Assembly: GCA_003696705.1 (NCBI GenBank)
Contig: RFGD01000096.1
Coordinates: forward strand, 1 to 16,880
Origin: Alphaproteobacteria bacterium
GTDB taxonomy: Bacteria > Pseudomonadota > Alphaproteobacteria > Rhodobacterales > Rhodobacteraceae
Direction: 5' to 3'
DNA length: 16,880 bases
Below the pieces are notes generated by a model. That model worked only from the letters and a program-made list of their open reading frames with translations, was not told where the DNA came from and made no database searches. Shown one piece after another: positions 12,897 to 16,880 of this stretch. Positions within the stretch are counted from its first letter, which is position 1, and each line of letters begins with the position of its first letter. Position numbers and translations under genes: made by a program.

Positions 12897-14858
12897 ATGT
12901 CCCCCGACGACCTCTTGTCGACCGCCGACAGCACCGGATACGACGCCTCCGCGATCGAGGTGCTCGAAGGCCTCGAACCGGTGCGCAAGCGCCCCGGGAT
13001 GTATATCGGGGGCACGGACGAACGCGCGCTCCATCACCTTGTGGCCGAGGTCCTCGACAACGCCATGGACGAGGCCGTGGCCGGCCACGCCAGCCGCATC
13101 GAGGTCGAGCTGCATGCCGACGGGTCCGTGACGGTGCGCGACAACGGCCGCGGCATCCCGGTCGATCCGCACCCGAAGTTCCCCGACAAGTCGGCGCTCG
13201 AGGTCATCCTTTGCACGTTGCACGCAGGCGGCAAGTTTTCGGGCAAGGCCTACCAGACATCCGGCGGGCTTCACGGGGTCGGCGTGTCCGTCGTCAATGC
13301 GCTGTCGGATTTCATGCGCGTCGAAGTCGCCCGCAACCGAGAGCTTTTCGCCCAGGAGTTTTCCCGCGGCCACCCGCTTGGCCCGGTTCGGAAGGTCGGC
13401 CCCGCACCCAACCGCCGCGGCACGACCGTCACCTTCCACCCCGACGCCGAGATCTTCGGCCAGCTCGGTCTGAAACCCGCGCGCCTGTTCCGGATGGCGC
13501 GGTCGAAGGCCTATCTGTTCTCCGGGGTCGAGATCCGGTGGAAATCGCACATCGAGGACGGCGAGACGCCGGCCGAGGCGGTCTTCCACTTCCCCGGCGG
13601 GCTTGCAGACTATCTTGCCGAACAGCTGAAGGGCGCCGCGACCTATGCCGACCAGCCCTTTGCGGGCCGGGTATCCTTCGACGAGCGTTTCGGCGTGCCC
13701 GGCGCGGTCGAATGGGCGGTGAACTGGACACCCTCGCGCGACGGGTTCATCCATTCCTACTGCAACACGGTTCCCACGCCCGAAGGCGGCACCCACGAGG
13801 CGGGTTTCTGGAGCGCCATCCTGAAGGGGATACGCGCCTACGGCGAACTGGCCGGCAACCGCAAGGCACAGCAGATCACGCGCGAGGATCTCGTCACCGG
13901 CGGCTGTGCCCTTGTCTCGTGCTTCATCCGCGAGCCCGAATTCGTGGGCCAGACCAAGGACCGCCTGGCCACCGCCGAGGCCCAGCGCCTGGTCGAAGGC
14001 GCCGTGCGCGACCATTTCGACAACTGGCTGGCCGCAGACCCGAAATCGGCCGGCGCCATCCTCGATTTCCTCGTCCTGCGCGCCGAGGAACGGTTGCGCC
14101 GACGGAAGGAAAAGGAAACACAGCGAAAGTCGGCGACGAAACGGCTGCGCCTGCCCGGCAAGCTTGTGGACTGCTCGCGCCAGGCGCGCGAGGGGACCGA
14201 ACTCTTCATCGTCGAGGGCGATTCGGCCGGCGGCTCGGCCAAGATGGCCCGTGACCGGGAAACGCAGGCCCTTCTGCCCTTGCGGGGCAAGATCCTGAAC
14301 GTTCTGGGGGCGGCCTCGGCCAAGATGGGCCAGAACGCCGAGATCAGCGACCTCTGTCAGGCCCTTGGCGTCAGCACCGGAACGCGCTTCCGGCTGGACG
14401 ACCTGCGCTACGAGAAGGTCATCATCATGACCGACGCGGATGTCGACGGGGCGCATATCGCCTCGCTTCTGATGACGTTCTTCTTCACGCAGATGCGTCC
14501 AATGATCGACGCGGGTCACCTTTACCTTGCCTGCCCGCCGCTTTACCGGCTGACGCAGGGCTCGCGGCGGGTCTATGCGCTCGACGACGCCGAAAAGGAC
14601 CGCCTTCTGTCCGAGGGCCTGGGCGGCAAGGGCCGCATCGAGGTGAGCCGCTTCAAGGGACTTGGCGAGATGGACGCCAAGGACCTGCGCGAGACGACGA
14701 TGAACCCGGCGACGCGCAAGCTGATCCGCGTGTCGATCGACGAGGACGAGCCGGGCGAAACCGCGCGCCTCGTCGAACAGCTCATGGGCCGCAAGCCCGA
14801 GCTTCGCTTCCGCTACATCCAGGAAAACGCCCGCTTCGTCGAAGAACTCGACGTCTGA
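12897..14858 (+). CDS. parE: DNA topoisomerase IV subunit B (ParE)
   Basis: This 653-residue type IIA topoisomerase B subunit carries a GHKL ATPase domain. Its landmarks are EVLDNAMDEA (Asn55 binds Mg-ATP; Glu59 family-conserved), DNGRGIP (82-88) and the lid GGLHGVGVSVVNALS (123-137). A transducer domain follows. The TOPRIM domain has EGDSAGGSA (Glu440) and the metal-binding D-x-D cluster MTDADVDGAHI (Asp513, Asp515, Asp517). FKGLGEMD (587-593) marks the C-terminal region. The length, well short of alphaproteobacterial GyrB (about 800), and the TGGCALVSCFIREPEFVGQTK segment favour ParE. With ParC it decatenates sister chromosomes. The start ATG 12897 has only a weak GGA upstream. parC is not in the window. 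The gene diverges from the LuxR-hydrolase regulator and is followed after 74 bases by atpD. Confidence 0.93.
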   Translation: MSPDDLLSTADSTGYDASAIEVLEGLEPVRKRPGMYIGGTDERALHHLVAEVLDNAMDEAVAGHASRIEVELHADGSVTVRDNGRGIPVDPHPKFPDKSALEVILCTLHAGGKFSGKAYQTSGGLHGVGVSVVNALSDFMRVEVARNRELFAQEFSRGHPLGPVRKVGPAPNRRGTTVTFHPDAEIFGQLGLKPARLFRMARSKAYLFSGVEIRWKSHIEDGETPAEAVFHFPGGLADYLAEQLKGAATYADQPFAGRVSFDERFGVPGAVEWAVNWTPSRDGFIHSYCNTVPTPEGGTHEAGFWSAILKGIRAYGELAGNRKAQQITREDLVTGGCALVSCFIREPEFVGQTKDRLATAEAQRLVEGAVRDHFDNWLAADPKSAGAILDFLVLRAEERLRRRKEKETQRKSATKRLRLPGKLVDCSRQAREGTELFIVEGDSAGGSAKMARDRETQALLPLRGKILNVLGAASAKMGQNAEISDLCQALGVSTGTRFRLDDLRYEKVIIMTDADVDGAHIASLLMTFFFTQMRPMIDAGHLYLACPPLYRLTQGSRRVYALDDAEKDRLLSEGLGGKGRIEVSRFKGLGEMDAKDLRETTMNPATRKLIRVSIDEDEPGETARLVEQLMGRKPELRFRYIQENARFVEELDV

Positions 14859-14882
14859 TCGCCCTTGGCAACCGCCCCGGCC

Positions 14883-14896
14883 TTGAGGAAGATCAA
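14883..14896 (+). promoter_or_regulatory. FNR/FixK-type operator upstream of the N-ATPase operon
   Basis: TTGAGGAAGATCAA has perfect TTGA and TCAA half-sites six bases apart, the arrangement recognised by FNR-family regulators (FnrL, FnrP, FixK, DNR). The symmetry extends outward to CCTTGA...TCAAGG (14881-14898). It lies in the 74-bp gap between parE and atpD, centred 43 bases before the atpD ATG. No T-run follows, so a terminator is the weaker reading. Which regulator binds, and whether it activates or represses, cannot be told. Confidence 0.6.
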
Positions 14897-14932
14897 GGCG
14901 ATGGGACGCATGCCGGGATAGGCGTTCTGGAC

Positions 14933-16462
14933 ATGAAGCGGAACGAAACGCGCGAACCCCGCGCGGCGGCGTCGGGCCCGGCGTCGACCGTGCCACCCAA
15001 GGGCGAGGTCGTCGCCGTCACCTCGTCCGTGGTGGATGTCCGCTTTGCCGCCCCGCCCCTTCCGCCCATCGGGCATGCGCTGTCGGTTCTCTGGGACGGC
15101 GATCATCCCCTCATCCTCGAGGTTCAGCTTCACCTCGACGAACACACGGTCCGCACGGTGGCCATGCAGGACACGGCCGGGCTTCGCTGTGGCGTCGCGG
15201 CGCGCGCGCTCGGCGGGCCCATCCGCATACCGGCGGGTGCTGCCGTCCTCGGGCGCATGCTCGACGTCGTCGGCACCCCCGTCGACCACGGCCCTCCCCT
15301 TCCCGAGGACATCCCGCGCGCGCCCATCCATCGCGCCGCGCCGCCGCTTTCCGAACAGGTCGCGCCGAAAGAGGTCTTCCTGACCGGCATCAAGATCGTC
15401 GATCTTCTGGCGCCGCTTCTGCGCGGGGGCAAGGCCGCGATGTTCGGCGGCGCCGGCGTCGGGAAGACCGTTCTGGTGATGGAGCTCATCCGCGCCACGG
15501 CCACGCGCCACCGCGGCATCTCGGTCTTTGCCGGCGTCGGCGAGCGCTCGCGAGAGGGCCACGAACTCTGGCGCGATCTCGAACACTCGGGGGTCCTTTC
15601 CCGTACCGCCATGGTGTTCGGCCAGATGAACGAGCCGCCCGGCGCGCGCTGGCGGGTCGCTCTTTCGGCGCTGACCGTGGCCGAGCACTTCCGCGACCAG
15701 GAGCACCGCGACGTCCTTCTTCTCATGGACAACGTATATCGTTTCGTCCAGGCGGGGGCCGAGGTTTCGGGCCTTCTCGGCCGACTGCCGTCGCGGGTGG
15801 GCTATCAGCCCACGCTTGCCAGCGAAATCGCGGAACTGGAAGAACGCATCGCTTCGGTCCGGGGGGCCGCGGTGACCTCGATCCAGGCCGTCTACGTGCC
15901 TGCCGACGACTTCACCGACCCTGCCGTGGCCGAGACGTTCACCCACCTCGACAGCGCGATCGTCCTGAGCCGCGACATGGCCGCCCAGGGGCTTTATCCC
16001 GCCATCGACCCGCTTGCCTCGACGTCGACGCTGGTCGATCCGCGCATCGTCGGGGCGCGGCACTTCCGCCTGGCCGAACGCACGCGCGCGCTCATCGAGA
16101 AGTATCACGAACTGCGCGAAGTGATCTCGCTTCTCGGGATCGAGGAACTGAGCGCCCGCGACCGGCTGGCCGTGGCCCGGGCCCGGCGGCTCATGCGGTT
16201 CCTGACGCAGCCTTTCGCCGTCACCGAATATTTCACGGGAATCAAGGGGGTATCGGTCGCGCTTGAGGACACGCTTGATGGCGTCGAGGCGATCCTCGAC
16301 GGCGCGGCCGACGATCTGGACGAGGACGCCCTTTACATGATCGGCACCCTGAGCGACGCCCGCGCCCGTCAGGCCGACGGCGCGCGCGCCGATGCGCCGG
16401 GCGGCAGCGGTGCCGCATCGGTTCCGGCCGACACGTCGCCAACGCCCGAGGTCGCACCATGA
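14933..16462 (+). CDS. atpD: F-type ATPase beta subunit of N-ATPase type
   Basis: This 509-residue F1 beta subunit has the beta-barrel start GEVVAVTSSVVDVRF (24-38), the P-loop GGAGVGKT (172-179) and catalytic Glu204 in GVGERSREG. It also has MNEPPGAR (232-239), Walker B LLLMDNVYRF (Asp266) and GYQPTLASE (290-298). All catalytic residues seem intact. It differs from housekeeping beta: about 20 extra N-terminal residues, an Ala/Pro/Gly-rich tail of about 35 residues, and EELSARD (404-410) where DELSEED is usual. It heads its operon and is followed directly by epsilon, the order of the N-ATPase, a laterally transferred, probably Na+-pumping ATPase found beside a normal F-ATPase. Ion specificity lies in the c subunit, outside the window. 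The Shine-Dalgarno sequence is weak (GGATAGG); GTG 14990 is an alternative start. Confidence 0.92.
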   Translation: MKRNETREPRAAASGPASTVPPKGEVVAVTSSVVDVRFAAPPLPPIGHALSVLWDGDHPLILEVQLHLDEHTVRTVAMQDTAGLRCGVAARALGGPIRIPAGAAVLGRMLDVVGTPVDHGPPLPEDIPRAPIHRAAPPLSEQVAPKEVFLTGIKIVDLLAPLLRGGKAAMFGGAGVGKTVLVMELIRATATRHRGISVFAGVGERSREGHELWRDLEHSGVLSRTAMVFGQMNEPPGARWRVALSALTVAEHFRDQEHRDVLLLMDNVYRFVQAGAEVSGLLGRLPSRVGYQPTLASEIAELEERIASVRGAAVTSIQAVYVPADDFTDPAVAETFTHLDSAIVLSRDMAAQGLYPAIDPLASTSTLVDPRIVGARHFRLAERTRALIEKYHELREVISLLGIEELSARDRLAVARARRLMRFLTQPFAVTEYFTGIKGVSVALEDTLDGVEAILDGAADDLDEDALYMIGTLSDARARQADGARADAPGGSGAASVPADTSPTPEVAP

Positions 16463-16880
16463 TGCGCCTTCGCATCCTCACGCCGGTCGCCGAGGTTCTG
16501 GCCGCCGACGCGACCATCGTCCGCGCCCTTGACGCCACGGGCGCCTTTGCCATCCTTCCCGGTCATGCGGATTTCGTGACCGTTCTCGGGATCGGCGTCC
16601 TCGGCTGGCGCGGCGGCGAGGGGGGCGAGCATTTCGCCGCGCTCCGCCATGGCGTCCTGCGCGTCACCGGCGGGGACACGGTGACGATCGCCACGCGGGA
16701 AGCCCATGTCGGCGACGATCTGGCCGCGCTCGAACGCGAACTCGTTGCCGAATACCTGCGGCGGGACGAGGAAGAGGCGCATCTGCGCACCCGCGCGGTG
16801 CAGCTTCACGCCGCCGCCATGCGCCGGCTGCAAGAGGTCATCGCCGCCGGCCGCGAGCCCGTCGGGATCGGCGGCCAGCC
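16459..16880 (+). CDS. atpC: F-type ATPase epsilon subunit, N-ATPase type (runs off the right edge)
   Basis: ATG 16459 overlaps the atpD stop by four bases, and 140 codons are read to the edge without a stop. The N-terminal half is the epsilon beta-sandwich (MMRLRILTPVAEVLAADATI, then GAFAILPGHADFVTVLG, where the ILPGHxD motif is diagnostic, and LRHGVLRVTGGDTVTIATREA). The C-terminal half is a charged helical hairpin (DDLAALERELVAEYLRRDEEE, then LHAAAMRRLQEVI). Epsilon sits on the central stalk and couples or inhibits rotation. Epsilon directly after beta at the start of the operon supports the N-ATPase assignment. In known N-ATPase operons the next genes would be atpQ, atpR, atpB and atpE. 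Confidence 0.88.
   Translation, partial: MMRLRILTPVAEVLAADATIVRALDATGAFAILPGHADFVTVLGIGVLGWRGGEGGEHFAALRHGVLRVTGGDTVTIATREAHVGDDLAALERELVAEYLRRDEEEAHLRTRAVQLHAAAMRRLQEVIAAGREPVGIGGQ

Noticed and set aside
14881..14898. Reading the CCTTGA/TCAAGG dyad as a terminator of parE
   Set aside because: The stem is only six base pairs and no T-run follows; the half-site spacing matches an FNR-type operator much better.
12759..14996. Long minus-strand open frame continuing upstream of the LuxR-hydrolase gene, antisense to parE and the start of atpD
   Set aside because: It is a consequence of G+C-rich codon structure opposite parE; its translation shows no family pattern, and ParE on the other strand is intact and certain.
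1..16880. CRISPR arrays, tRNA or rRNA genes, insertion sequences and phage genes
   Set aside because: No regularly spaced repeats, cloverleaf-like sequences, transposase motifs or terminal inverted repeats with target duplications were seen.

Overview
This window is high-GC (roughly two-thirds G+C by eye), densely coding DNA. It most likely comes from an alphaproteobacterium of the Rhodobacterales (Rhodobacter/Paracoccus/Roseobacter type). The main reasons are an aconitase gene diverging from a ccmABCDG cytochrome c maturation cluster, an SdhE gene coupled to an HTH gene, a 653-residue ParE of alphaproteobacterial type, and FNR/FixK-type operators. I saw no rRNA, tRNA, CRISPR array or insertion sequence.

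Layout, left to right. (1) 1-107: the N-terminus of acnA on the minus strand, leaving the window. (2) 271-3088: a tight plus-strand ccmA-ccmB-ccmC-ccmD-ccmG operon for haem export/handling and apocytochrome thiol reduction. A perfect 12-bp hairpin at 3171-3210 sits where this operon converges with the next gene. (3) 3216-4434, minus: a MarR-family regulator (LdtR-like), then sdhE translationally coupled to an upstream XRE-type HTH gene. (4) 4514-6142, plus: a class I/II aminotransferase and a small uncharacterised protein. (5) 6160-10566, minus: three tandem genes read in the order PPK2 polyphosphate kinase, membrane-bound hybrid histidine kinase, MATE exporter. (6) 10567-10928: a non-coding gap with a terminator-like hairpin and a weak FNR-like site. 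(7) 10929-12758, minus: a PAS-like / LuxR-HTH / alpha-beta-hydrolase fusion protein. (8) 12897-14858, plus: parE (topoisomerase IV subunit B). (9) 14933-16880, plus: atpD and atpC at the start of an F-type ATPase operon. The beta-then-epsilon order at the head of the operon is that of the laterally mobile N-ATPase (atpDCQRBEFAG) and not of the housekeeping F-ATPase. The operon runs out of the window.

The two observations most worth following are these. First, the LuxR-hydrolase fusion appears to have lost both the nucleophile serine (Gly411) and the catalytic histidine (Gln586), so its hydrolase fold is probably a ligand sensor and not an enzyme. Second, a TTGA-N6-TCAA palindrome, the FNR/FixK operator pattern, lies directly upstream of the N-ATPase operon and suggests oxygen- or redox-linked control. 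All calls come from reading the sequence; no database search was possible.
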